Source: Cladorrhinum sp. PSN259 (taxonomy: Eukaryota > Ascomycota > Sordariomycetes > Sordariales > Podosporaceae). From it: a stretch of 11,231 bases of DNA. The DNA is taken from the NCBI GenBank assembly GCA_033725935.1, contig MU867184.1, forward strand, positions 1-11,231. Reading direction: 5' to 3'. Positions 1 through 8,033 of the stretch are shown one piece after another (within the stretch, counting starts at the first letter, position 1; every line of letters starts with the position of its first letter). The notes under the pieces are model-generated. The model made no database searches. It was not told where the DNA came from and worked only from the letters and a program-made list of their open reading frames with translations. The position numbers and the translations under genes were made by a program.

Positions 1-86
1 AGCCGTCGTCGAGGGATAGAGCTTTTTAAGCTCGATTGAATGATGGTATTTTCGTACGTTTTGTCGGCAAGTTCATAAATCGCATT
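1..86 (-). mobile_element. 5'-terminal sequence of a Tad-like LINE, pointing off the left edge
   Basis: This segment is the exact reverse complement of 11141-11226, and its outer part matches 4309-4370, which lies upstream of a recognisable LINE ORF1. It is therefore read as the 5' UTR start of a LINE whose body lies left of the window. Read on the minus strand, similarity to the right-hand copy starts at AATGCG (81-86), which probably marks the true 5' end of the element. It includes a 15-nt hairpin (19-33, arms GAGCTT/AAGCTC). The LINE assignment is inferred from the middle copy, because no coding sequence of this copy is visible. Confidence 0.7.
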
Positions 87-719
87 CTCCCCCGTATCCA
101 TAGGGATATATAATACTAGAGTGGAAAGCTTAAGCACTAGACTAGAATAAGGGTCGATTCAGAAAGACTCCTAATCTTTAACCTTCTAAATAATAAAAAT
201 AGCTTAAAAATCCGAGTTTAAGACGCCTTCGCGGTATCTTATCCCATCTTTATTATTCTATTTATTTATTCAAAGGCTAAATTACCCCTATTCCGATTTA
301 TATAAAGAGAGATAATATACTGGAAAGGGGGTATACTGGTCAGGTATCGATACGATAATGGAAGAGTAATATATTAATCAGGTCTCTATGGTTATAAGAC
401 TAATCCTTAAGGATCAGAGATTAGGGGTATTGCTAATAATAAGGCAGCTCTTTTATGCCTAAGACTCCTTTATTCCCTACGCTTCTTTCTATTTTTAAGA
501 AGGTTCTTTCCTAAAAACGGGCAGGTTATTTCCTATATTTAAATGCCAGTTTCCCTTTCTAAGGGATCTTATTACAATTTAATACACTTATTTTTATTAT
601 ATCTTTAATATAATTCCTCTCTTGATTTCTGCTCCGGCGCCGCTTAGTCAGCGCCCCTCTAAACCCCTTGATTCCTATATTATACGAAAGCAGTCGAAAA
701 GCTCTACCTAACCGTACCA

Positions 720-737
720 CTTGCGCCATGGCGCAAG
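720..737. repeat. 18-bp perfect palindrome in a GC island
   Basis: CTTGCGCCATGGCGCAAG reads identically on both strands. It is followed at once by GC-rich sequence containing a second palindrome, GCGGCCGC (743-750). It lies in the only strongly GC-rich patch of the left kilobase. Function unknown; it could be a binding site for a dimeric protein or a chance palindrome. Confidence 0.7.
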
Positions 738-824
738 CCGCTGCGGCCGCGCATAAAGGCGTTATATACCGCGTTAGATTCGTACGACGCGATGGTAGAA
801 GGATTTCCGTAAGGTCGCACGGAC

Positions 825-874
825 CACTACCCACGTAACTAGCTAACTAATCCACCCGCGGCCACACTACCCAC
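825..874 (+). repeat. 10-bp direct repeat pair CACTACCCAC
   Basis: CACTACCCAC occurs at 825-834 and again at 865-874, 40 bp apart, just left of the 880-919 hairpin. The spacing and proximity suggest a small organised region, possibly regulatory or an LTR remnant. There is no functional evidence. Confidence 0.45.
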
Positions 875-879
875 AGTCA

Positions 880-919
880 TATAGCCATAAGACCTACAGC
901 CATACCACTTATGGCTATA
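880..919. repeat. Inverted repeat (12-bp arms, 16-nt loop)
   Basis: TATAGCCATAAG (880-891) and CTTATGGCTATA (908-919) are exact reverse complements. They would form a 12-bp stem with a 16-nt loop in RNA or extruded DNA. No run of T follows on either side, so it does not look like an intrinsic terminator. Confidence 0.7.
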
Positions 920-1108
920 GAATTAACGTTTACTTATACTGCAAACCCCCCCGAGAGCTTACCTTATACCTATTGATGCGGTAGCTTCACTCTCAACGAA
1001 CAAAGTAAGGTGTGGTCGTAAAGAGTAGAAAACTGATGATTCAGGAAAGTTATGGTTGCAGCCGGAGCCCTATAAAAGTAGGGTGCAGCAAGTAGGGCCA
1101 CGCAAATA

Positions 1109-1437
1109 TATTATTATTATTATTATTTCGTACACCGCTATGCCCTTGGCAGGGCTCGTCGGTCCCTCTACTGCTATTTACACAAGGAAAACCGTACCTT
1201 AACGGCCGGCTGAAAAACCTCGTATCTATACTATAGAATCCTTCCATTGGCCGTAGTAGGCCCGTATCCATATCATACCATTGTAAAAGGAAGCCAACTA
1301 ATCCATGGCCGCCCTATATTGTAGGGTCTATGCCCAGGCTTGCTTCCAGTTCCAGCTCCAGCTTCCTAGCCAGGTTGTATTCTAGAAGCCTGCCCGAATC
1401 CATCAGCCATGTCAGAACCTTCCTTGCAAGCCTTCCG
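1109..1437 (-). mobile_element. LINE copy A: 5'-truncated 3' end of a Tad-like element
   Basis: This 329-bp fragment aligns base for base with 2645-2975 (copy C), and its first bases also match 8153 onward (copy B). On the minus strand it holds the last 41 codons of ORF2, a stop, about 200 nt of 3' UTR and a tail of AAT repeats (plus-strand ATT units at about 1109-1127). Severe 5' truncation is typical of LINE insertions. It is much less mutated than the other copies: where C has CTA or TTA, A usually has CCA or TCA. I found no target-site duplication around it. Confidence 0.85.
1314..1437 (-). pseudogene. C-terminal end of LINE ORF2 (copy A), uninterrupted
   Basis: The minus frame from about 1437 down to the TAG at 1316-1314 is open for 41 codons. 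It gives a basic, leucine-rich tail containing LARKVLTWLMDSGRLLEYN and a Glu/Leu-rich stretch. The same frame in copy C continues straight from the C-terminal zinc-finger region of ORF2, which identifies it as the extreme C terminus of the LINE polyprotein. The stop codon here is shared with copy C (2844-2842), so it is probably the natural ORF2 stop. Only the final fragment is present, so it encodes no enzyme. Confidence 0.75.
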
Positions 1438-2634
1438 GCCCTAATTATTTCCTTATTTAATTAGCGATAATTAATCATAAGTCTTAAGTCTATTATCCTT
1501 TTTTTAGGCATAAATAAAATAGGATAGGCCGCCTCGCTTTACGACTTCCGAATAAACCCTTTTAGTAAATTCTCCTTAATATATTCTTATAAGGCCTAAT
1601 CTTATCGTAGTCTTAGGTAATATGCCTTATAATATCGTAACTTAGCTCCTTCCTTTAGTCGAATCTCGTAGTCGAAAGAGGTTCTTATAAGGAGCTTATT
1701 CTTTATTTTATGCTTAAAGACGGTAAAATTATAATATTCCTTTAGAATATTACTAAAGTCTTCCCTTTCTTTAGGAAATTTATATCCTAAGTCGTTATTT
1801 AGGTTATTCTCTAGCTTCTTTAATCTAATATATATTATTTATTATTCTGGTTCTTTAGGGTATGAAGGTCCTTTTTTAAGTCTTCCTTTATTAGTTAATA
1901 TTAGTTTATTATAGCTTATATATCTTATTTGCTTATAGGGGACCTCTTATTCTTCTAGGCACCTGGGAGCCTTATCCAGTTTTGCTTTATTTATTCGTTT
2001 AGTATTAAGCCTGGAGTTAAGATAGTCATTCTCTTAGTCGATATCCGGGTTATATTTCTTTAATTACGGATATTTTAAAATTATATTATATTTAGGACCT
2101 ATGAATAGGATATTAAAGTTTACTTTCTACGGGTTATTATTTACAATAATTAAGAGTGTTATTTCCCGTAAACTAATTCCTCCATTATAATTAATTATTT
2201 GCCCTTCGTAAGTCCTTATTCGATATGGTTATTTTTTCTTAACCTATAGTATCCATATTTTATTTATAAACGAAGGATTAATAATATTAATTATGCTCTT
2301 TAAGTCGATTATTATAATAGCTCGGTATTCCTTTTCTATAGAGTCTGTCTATCGAACTTCTACAGTTAAGACGTTCTCGTTACCTAATACTATAGCTCTA
2401 GCGACCGTTTTATAATATGCCGTAAAGGTCTTTTTATTAGATCCGGTTCGCGGCTTCCTAATACGAGTTATAATCCGTCGGTAGAGGATTAATCTAATCT
2501 ATTTAGGCCTAAAGAGGCCTACTAACCGTTTCCTAATTATAATAATATAATATAGCTAAAGTTTTATCGTATCCTCTATCTATGCTATTCTCTAGCCTTT
2601 TCTTCTTATACCTAACGCACTATACGTATAGGCA
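1438..2634 (-). pseudogene. Ty3/gypsy pol fragment: aspartic protease and start of reverse transcriptase
   Basis: A single minus-strand frame runs from about 2639 to 1441 with many TAA/TAG stops and no frameshift that I can detect. The C-terminal half of a retroviral-type aspartic protease is visible, ending in the family hallmark ILKYP*LKKYNPDID (around 2080-2037; the usual Gly and Trp are lost). The RT N terminus follows: an FDYEIRLKEGAK segment, SEAAYPILFMPKK (near 1500-1540) and LRLMINYR*LNKEII (about 1490-1441), matching the 'LR-DYR-LN' motif at the start of gypsy RT. The fragment then stops at LINE copy A, so most of the RT, the RNase H, the integrase and the 3' LTR are absent. The protease active-site triad is not intact (DLK where DSG or DTG is expected). 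The stops fit RIP conversion of CAG, CAA, CGA or TGG. Confidence 0.85.
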
Positions 2635-2647
2635 GTCTTTATAATTA
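2635..2647 (+). repeat. Left copy of the 13-bp target-site duplication of LINE C
   Basis: GTCTTTATAATTA here is identical to 3901-3913, and the two copies sit exactly at the 3' tail side and the 5'-truncated side of LINE copy C. The last bases may overlap the ATT tail. Bases outside the 13 differ, as expected for a duplication produced by target-primed insertion. Confidence 0.8.
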
Positions 2648-3900
2648 TTATTATTTCGTACACCGCTATGCCCTTGGCAGGGCTTGTCGGTCCCTCTACT
2701 GCTATTTACACAAGGAAAACCGTACCTTAACGGCCGGCTGAAAAACCTCGTATCTATACTATAGAATCCTTCTATTGGCCGTAGTAGGCCCGTATCCATA
2801 TTATACTATTGTAAAAGGAAGCTAACTAATGTATGGCCGCCCTATATTGTAGGGTCTATGCCTAGGCTTGCTTCCAGTTCTAGCTCTAGCTTCCTAGCTA
2901 GGTTATATTCTAGAAGCCTGTCCGAATCCATTAGCTATGTTAGAACCTTCTTTGCAAGCCTTCCGGCCTTAGGGCTTCTACCCTTTAGGGCCCACTGTAA
3001 GTCTCTGCGGGAGGCGATCCCTGATACTATCTAGGTTCTTGGTTTCGGGGGGTCTGGGCACCATATTACTAGGTGTTTTACCGACTTATGGCCGGAGCCG
3101 TAAGTATAGTAGGGGGTAGAAATTCCCGGTACGCGGGCCCGAAAAAGGAAGTCTTTTAGCCCTATAGCCCCTGTACGGGCCTGTGTTAAGAGAGAGCTAT
3201 GGGCTTTAGTCAGTCCTTTGTGCCGTCGAAAGACGGCCTTATCTATAAGGTCTAGGCCTTTTTCGTCCATTAGCCTTGACGGCCTCTGAGGCTTGCCTTT
3301 TGTCTGAGCCTTCTACCGTTCCTTCTAAGCCACTGCTAAGGCTTCTATAGAGCGTTCTCCTTCGCGGTTGCTACTGCTTAGGGCCTTCTAGGACCCTATT
3401 ATATTCATAGCTCTTTCCACTGCCGTGGGTGCTATAGGTCTAGGGAGAGGTCTCCGGCCTCTGGCCCTTGCCCGGTTTCTTTGTGCCCGTAGGACTAGCC
3501 TATTATAGGCCTCTTTTACTATTATTACTGGTGCTTTCGGAGGCTTGTTAGCTACAGTTACTGGCTTATGGATTCTGTCTTCGAAGTCTGCGAGCCGCTT
3601 GTTGAAGTATAGGTCTAGTGGTGGTACCCAGGTCTCGGCCTCTAAGTAACGAAGTGGTGTGGCTTTGTAAGCTCCGGCTACTATACGTAGGCTACGGTTC
3701 TGAGCCTTGGCTAAGTGCCTGGCTAGTCCTGTGGGCTTGCCTGCGGGGGGCGTGGGTGTGTGGAAGCTGGAGGCTCCGTAGGCTATGGCACTTCGAATAC
3801 ACTTAGTATATACCTCCCTGCAGCGGGCCAGGCCAGGCCCCCAGGTCTTACCAGCCAGCCTGGCTAGTGCAAAGTCTTGTGTTTTTAGCTTCTTACCCTC
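2648..3900 (-). mobile_element. LINE copy C: 5'-truncated Tad-like element inserted into gypsy pol
   Basis: A minus-strand LINE of about 1.25 kb with an AAT-repeat tail at the low-coordinate end (about 2645-2655), a 3' UTR, and the C-terminal part of ORF2. It is flanked by identical 13-bp sequences (2635-2647 and 3901-3913). Homology with copy B (8153-9103) runs to about 3897, where C ends and B continues into the reverse transcriptase. Removing C and one 13-bp copy puts the gypsy frame on the two sides back in phase, which supports insertion into gypsy. Mutation level is intermediate between A (light) and B (heavy). Confidence 0.88.
2842..3900 (-). pseudogene. LINE ORF2 C-terminal region (copy C), nonsense-riddled
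   Basis: One minus frame spans about 350 codons to the TAG at 2844-2842. It starts in the post-RT 'thumb' region (QDFALARLAGKTWGPGLAR) and passes AYKATPLRYLEAETWVPPLD, a conserved Tad/LINE block after the RT. A basic linker of about 130 residues follows, then HKGLTKAHSSLLTQARTG and the C-terminal zinc finger, seen as YTYGSGHKSVKHLVIWC (about 3105-3055, first two Cys now Tyr). Five internal TAG stops lie at 3390-3388, 3327-3325, 3315-3313, 3033-3031 and 2937-2935. The last is TGG in copy A, a direct case of a RIP-type G-to-A stop. No RNase H motif is visible between the RT and the zinc finger. The 79-residue open stretch at 3031-3270 is part of this remnant, not a separate gene. Confidence 0.85.
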
Positions 3901-3913
3901 GTCTTTATAATTA
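3901..3913 (+). repeat. Right copy of the 13-bp target-site duplication of LINE C
   Basis: GTCTTTATAATTA, identical to 2635-2647. It abuts the 5'-truncated end of LINE C. Beyond it, the minus-strand gypsy frame resumes in phase with the frame at 2639. Confidence 0.8.
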
Positions 3914-3961
3914 GGTTTATCCTTATCCTAGTACTCTATAGGTACCTAGCTTTCTACTTAA

Positions 3962-3990
3962 AGGATATTAATATATTTTATTAATATCCT
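3962..3990. repeat. Inverted repeat (12-bp arms, 5-nt loop)
   Basis: AGGATATTAATA (3962-3973) and TATTAATATCCT (3979-3990) are exact reverse complements around TATTT. A second, smaller one lies at 4080-4101 (9-bp arms TATATCTAT/ATAGATATA, 4-nt loop). Both lie in very AT-rich RIP-altered gypsy DNA, where such palindromes arise easily, so no function is assigned. Confidence 0.6.
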
Positions 3991-4258
3991 AAAACTCTAT
4001 TTATTATCTGATCTTACTTCGTAGACCTTAAGGATAAGTTTATTATTTAAATATATAAGAAAGAATTCGTAAAAAACCTTATATCTATAGTAATAGATAT
4101 AATTATCGTAAATATAATCGAACCAGGCGATACGTAGGTATAGGATATAAGTAGGTAATGCGAGGGGTATATTATCGGGTTATTTAATATTGTTATATAT
4201 AAAGTCTGAATCTTAAATCTTCTAATATTTTCTTATTTTATTATATCCTTTTTTGTTT

Positions 4259-4274
4259 ATATATATATATATAT
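4259..4274. repeat. (AT)8 microsatellite
   Basis: Eight AT units in the AT-rich segment just upstream of the plus-strand LINE. Simple sequence, possibly expanded from RIP-generated TpA-rich DNA. Confidence 0.85.
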
Positions 4275-4305
4275 TTATTGGGTGAGGCTTTTATATTCTA
4301 GATAT

Positions 4306-4403
4306 TATAAAACGTACGAAAATACCATTATTTAATCGAGCTTAAAAAGCTCTATCCCTCGACGACGGCTTCCAACCGGCGGAGGGTGTAGCGCGTTGCC
4401 GCG
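4306..4403 (+). mobile_element. 5' UTR of a plus-strand Tad-like LINE
   Basis: 4309-4375 matches 11165-11231 over 67 bp with two differences, both C in the right copy and T here (positions about 4328 and 4332). About 22 nt of the 5' end present at the window edges are missing, so this copy is slightly 5'-truncated. It carries the GAGCTT-AAA-AAGCTC hairpin (4338-4352) and leads into a GC-rich stretch and the likely ORF1 start at 4404. LINE 5' UTRs usually hold the internal promoter, but no specific promoter motif is claimed here. Confidence 0.78.
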
Positions 4404-6094
4404 ATGCTTCTAAAGATAGGGGGAAGAGGCGGGGGAAAGAGGGCGACCGCGATAAGGAAAAGTCCTGTAATAGGGCTTGCCCTACTGCCCGGAAGATCCT
4501 AGCTAACTAGAACGACGCTAATTAACGAAGAAGACGAGGAAATGGAGGAGGGCGCTAATAAAAGCAGAGATAATAAGGATGAGGACGAGGATAAGGAAGT
4601 ATAGCGGAAGCTTTTAAAGGGATTAGAGGAAAAGGGTATTGTAGGATTGCTAATGGACTTGGTCCCGGGAAAGGATAGTAATAAAGCGTTTTATCTAATC
4701 GACGAGCTCGTAAAAAGAATCGCGAGGATGCGGATAAGAATCGAGGTTTTAGAAGAGAAAGGTCCTTTTTCGAAAGGGGCTGATTTCGGGGCTTTATAGA
4801 AGGCAATTATAGAAGAAGTTTAGAAGGTAATCGGGGGGTTAAAAGAGAAGGTTTAAGAAGTAAAGAATAAGGTAAAGAAAGCATTAAAAGTCAGCTTTTA
4901 GAAAGGGGGGCCGGGTATAGGAGCCCGCACTTAGGCGGTAATAGCTGCCGAAAAGCCCTTAAAGAAGGTTATACCGGGGCGTATTAGGAAAGAGGTCTTA
5001 ATACGTGGCTTAGTCGCGCCGGCATTTGCTTAGCGGTCTCCTTAAGAGATCGTTTAGGCAGTAAACGGAGCGTCTGAAAGGAAAAGGGCAATTATAGCGA
5101 GGAAGCTTCCGAGCGGTAACGTAGTGGTTACTTTCTAAAAGGCGAAAATAAAGGAATAGTATATATAAGACGCGAATAAAAGTAGATTACGAAGGTATTC
5201 GGAAAGGAGGTAAAGGAAGTAAAGAGAACCTTTACGGTCTTAATAAAAGGGATATTAAAAAGGGATCTAAAGGATACGACGAAGGCAGAATTTAATAAAA
5301 CGATTAGATTAACGATAATCGAGAGAATTAAATTTCGAATCCCGGTATTAAGAGGAATAACGAGGGCAACGGCGTTAGTTACGATAACTAGCGAAGAAGA
5401 GGCGAAGATAGCTTACGACGAAGGGGTCGTCTAGCGAGCCCAGATATTATACTACGAGCCGTATTAGGCAGTCTTACAAATTACCTAGTGCTATAAGTGC
5501 TAGGGATAGGGATATACCTAACGGTTCTATAGGAAATCGGCGTTATGCCCACGGTATGGCATAACGGCTCACGGGGAGGGTGGGAGGGCAGGAGAGGCCC
5601 AGTGCCCTACCTATGATAATTAAGCCAGCCTAAGATGTTCGAATTATATAGGGAAGCACCCGGCCTGGGTACGGTAGTGCCCGGAAGTAGTAAAAGCCCG
5701 GAATGTAGCTAAGGAGGCGTATTAGTACCGGCCGAGGATATTCGACCTTACTCTGTTAGAAAAATAAAATCAGGAGCAACGATAGATAACCTTTTAGGGA
5801 GGAGGCGAGGAATACTAAGTAGTAGGAAGAAAACGGCCGAGGGGCCGACCCCCTTTAATAGCCGTCGCGGTAAAGCGAGCGGCGAATGATCTAAGGCAGG
5901 GAAAGCTAAACCTAGTGACGAGGGATATGACGGGGCCTGGCGTGGCCACTGGTGCCCCGGCTGCCACGGCGGCTGCAGACCAGGATGTGGGAATGCAGGA
6001 AGCTTAGTCTGGGACGGGCTTCCTTTTACCTGTAGTACGAAGAAGTCAAGAGCTAAGGCCTTAAAAGGAGGGTATAGGTTTTTCACCCAGCTAG
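4404..6094 (+). pseudogene. LINE ORF1 (gag-like, zinc-knuckle protein), RIP-inactivated
   Basis: ATG at 4404 opens a frame with RIP-type stops. The N terminus is Gly/Arg-rich, followed by an acidic stretch (EEDEEMEEG, about 4530) and a helical region (FYLIDELVKRIARMRIRIEV, about 4690-4750). A 1-nt frameshift lies near 5150-5172. In the second frame come RTFTVLIKGILKRDLK, a relic of the RNA-binding domain, and three zinc knuckles. Knuckle 1 at 5489-5530 is C-X2-C-X4-Y-X4-Y, where His and Cys have become Tyr; the others are at about 5546-5604 and 5636-5680. A basic KRPRGRPP AT-hook-like motif lies at 5831-5854, then an Ala/Gly/Thr-rich tail. The frame meets TAG at 6092-6094, which may be natural or a mutated CAG. 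This order is typical of Tad-clade ORF1, which binds the element RNA. ORF2 should follow but does not. Confidence 0.87.
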
Positions 6095-6330
6095 ATCACT
6101 GGCATGGTTTTCCTGTACAATAAGATAGCTAGCAGGACCGGCGAACCTTTGACTAAAGGGCAATCGGTAGTACGAAATGTTAGTTATATTGTCGGGTCGT
6201 CCTCTCTTTTCCCGGATGATTACGGTTTCTCGGATATCCTCCATAACTTTCCCGGTTATCGTAAAGCTTTCTGCCCTATCTTTTACGATAACCTACTAGC
6301 TTATATCCCTACTTACGTCTAGCTTTAAGG
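6095..6330. other. Ambiguous junction segment, open on both strands
   Basis: On the plus strand the ORF1 frame continues after the TAG and is open for 72 codons from the ATG at 6104 to 6322. On the minus strand the gypsy gag frame is also almost open, down to TGA at 6085-6083, with FTITGKVMEDIRETVIIREK among the residues. I cannot tell which element owns the segment. It retains more CpA and TpG than the DNA to its right, so it is less RIP-altered. Possible identities are the ORF1 3' extension, the distal part of gypsy gag, or host DNA caught between the two. No domain is recognised in either reading. Confidence 0.45.
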
Positions 6331-7618
6331 GGTAATCGATCCTCCCTTTAGGTTCCGAATTCTCGCTATCGTCGGATAAAGGCAATACGTATTATTCTAA
6401 TTCGTTAGGATACTCCTCCTCGTTAAAACCGTCGTAAGTAAATACGAGGATATCGTTATCGTTATCTCACTAAGCTATCCTAACGGTACGGTCGTCCTTA
6501 GCAAATTATATATATTTTTATTCAGGTATTAGCTTAAATTTTCTAGGGGCCTAATAATCTTATATATAATAATCTATCTTATTATAATTAAAGCACTTAA
6601 CTTTAGACTTATCCTTAGGCTTATTACCGTATTTACGCTAGTTATTATATTATATTACGCTAATATTTATAGGTCCTAAATAAGTTCCGGTTAAGGTACT
6701 TTTATACTAATATTTCTTAAGGGTATTAGCCTTAGGAAAGCGTAAGTCCTTATAAACGCCTTTATCCTCTATTACCCTTTCGAAAATACGATTATCGACG
6801 ATAATAGTATTATTAATATAAGCGTTAAGGGATAAGGTATATCGGTCCTCTTTAATAAGTTCGTCCTTAACCTTAGGTTTTAGTCCCCTATAAAACTTAT
6901 TCTTTAAAGCTACGTTTACTTAATTAACCCTAAAAGTATCGCGACGGAATAATATCGCGTATATTATAATTAATACTATCTATACTAATCGCTCTAAGCG
7001 ATCCTCGGCGGCCTTCTCCTCGTCGGGCTCGCCGTATATCTTCTTAATCTCCTCCTCGAACTTACTTAGCCTAACCTCGAAGATCTATTAGGTAAAGGGT
7101 TCCCTTTCGTCTTCGCTATAATCGAAATAGTTCTTAAGGATCCCGTCGAATCATTATTTAAAGTCCTTTTTAAGGAAATTAATAGTATAAAGGAGTTAAG
7201 ACTCGGGATCCTTAATACCGTAAAGATAAAGATTAGTTTTAACGTATAAGATTTAGGACGGGAGTTCTTATTTATTATTATTAAAGATAAGGGATTTACC
7301 GACTTTAGCTGCGATCTTAAGAGTATTATCGGTCTTATTAATACGCTTATTCGTAATAACGGATTAAAGGTATATAATCTCTTCCTTAAGTTCCTTAAGC
7401 TTATCCTTATTTTAAAGAATCCTCTTTATATTATTAAGTCCTTCGGTAAAGGCTTTTACTTAGTCTGTAAGGGCGTCGAGGTCTGTGTCCTTTTTATCGT
7501 CCGATTCTTTATCTTTATTATTAAATAAGGTGGTATCGGGAAGCGGGACGTCTTCGTCGCCGATACGGTTATTAACGCTAATAAAGGCGTTAAAGGCGGA
7601 GGCTATAGTGAAAGGTAT
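6331..7618 (-). pseudogene. Ty3/gypsy gag (capsid and zinc knuckle), RIP-inactivated
   Basis: One minus frame stays in phase for over 420 codons, interrupted only by stops of the kind RIP creates (mostly TAA/TAG, a few TGA). Order: an acidic N-terminal region (DEDVPLPD; KDKESDDKKDTDLDAL), a Lys-rich coiled-coil-like part, then the capsid core with FEEEIKKIYGEPDEEKAAED and FYRGLKPKVKDELIKEDR, the hallmark of the retrotransposon gag family. The zinc knuckle at 6595-6554 reads C-X2-Y-X4-Y-X4-Y, exactly the CCHC spacing with three ligands changed to Tyr. An acidic tail follows (YDGFNEEEYPNELE). No ATG is left; an ATA at 7618-7616 could be the mutated start, but that is a guess. Gag would have formed the virus-like particle of the element. 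Confidence 0.88.
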
Positions 7619-7933
7619 TTATAATATCTAAATATAACGTTCGATTTTAATTAACGTAAATAACGTATTATAATCTATACCGGGTAAGGTTCAGACTATA
7701 AAGCAATACGCCTAAGGTAATATAATAAGGGAATCGAAGGTTATAAGACGCTTTTAAACGGGGTTAATTACTATTAACTAACAGGTAGCTTTATAAAGTA
7801 TCGCTTATAAGTATTATAGATAATAAACGATTATATTGCTTACGTAAGGAACCAAGTCCTTACGATAAAAGTGCCTAGCACTCCTCTTACTTATAGTGAA
7901 GCTATCTACATATGTTTCCTAGGTATATTATAC

Positions 7934-8023
7934 CTTGCTCGCTCTGCTCGCTCCCTGAGTCCGCGATCATAGCGAGCAAGCTTCCTACTTGCTGTGCTCG
8001 CTATGCTTGGCACCGAGCAGAGC
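7934..8023. repeat. GCTCGCT-rich inverted and direct repeats in the probable LTR
   Basis: CTTGCTCGCT (7934-7943) pairs with AGCGAGCAAG (7971-7980), and GCTCTGCTCG (7941-7950) with CGAGCAGAGC (8014-8023). Further GCTCGCT copies lie between. These overlapping inverted repeats could fold into alternative hairpins in the U3/R region of the LTR transcript or serve as repeated protein-binding sites. Confidence 0.7.
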
Positions 8024-8033
8024 AGGCACATCC

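Larger units (their letters stand above)
87..1108. other. Unassigned intergenic or decayed DNA
   Basis: About 1 kb without a recognisable gene. 87-600 is AT-rich and rich in TpA, like RIP-mutated repeats, but I could not match it to either strand of the LINE or gypsy remnants. 620-870 is clearly more GC-rich. 870-1108 has ordinary composition and includes a TATA-like TATAAAAG at about 1071-1078 and a C run near 946-952. A 91-codon minus-strand frame (559-834) crosses the GC island and the AT-rich flank. It has no recognisable domain and is not called as a gene. This block could be host DNA, a solo LTR or an unrelated decayed element. Confidence 0.5.
3914..4308 (-). pseudogene. Gypsy coding segment upstream of the protease, split off by LINE C
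   Basis: AT-rich DNA whose minus-strand frame (codons ending at 3914) joins in phase to the frame at 2639 once LINE C and one 13-bp repeat are set aside. The segment is therefore read as part of the same gypsy gag-pol. It has RIP-like stops but long coding-like runs, such as ITIDIRFFTNSFLYI near 4110-4065 and YLLISYTYVSPGS near 4165-4130. I recognise no domain; position suggests the region between gag and protease. The edge at 4306-4308 meets the plus-strand LINE 5' UTR. Frame continuity is seen in the sequence; the identity is inferred. Confidence 0.6.

Noticed and set aside
685..740. tRNA or tRNA-derived SINE head on the minus strand
   Set aside because: GGTTAGGTAGAGC resembles a tRNA D arm, but the D stem mispairs, box A lacks a key A, and no box B (GGTTCGA-like) or T arm follows.
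559..834. 91-codon minus-strand ORF
   Set aside because: No recognisable domain, spans a sharp composition change from GC-rich to AT-rich, and lacks any gene context.
1050..1271. 73-codon minus-strand ORF
   Set aside because: It lies in the LINE 3' UTR and runs through the AAT-repeat tail (poly-Asn); it is downstream of the ORF2 stop.
3618..3806. 62-codon plus-strand ORF
   Set aside because: Antisense shadow of the LINE ORF2 C-terminal region, which is clearly coded on the minus strand.
4555..4806. 83-codon minus-strand ORF
   Set aside because: Antisense shadow of LINE ORF1, whose plus-strand frame gives the recognisable protein.
5748..6086. 112-codon Pro-rich minus-strand ORF
   Set aside because: Antisense shadow of the Ala/Gly-rich C-terminal part of ORF1; the proline richness comes from reverse complement of GGN codons.
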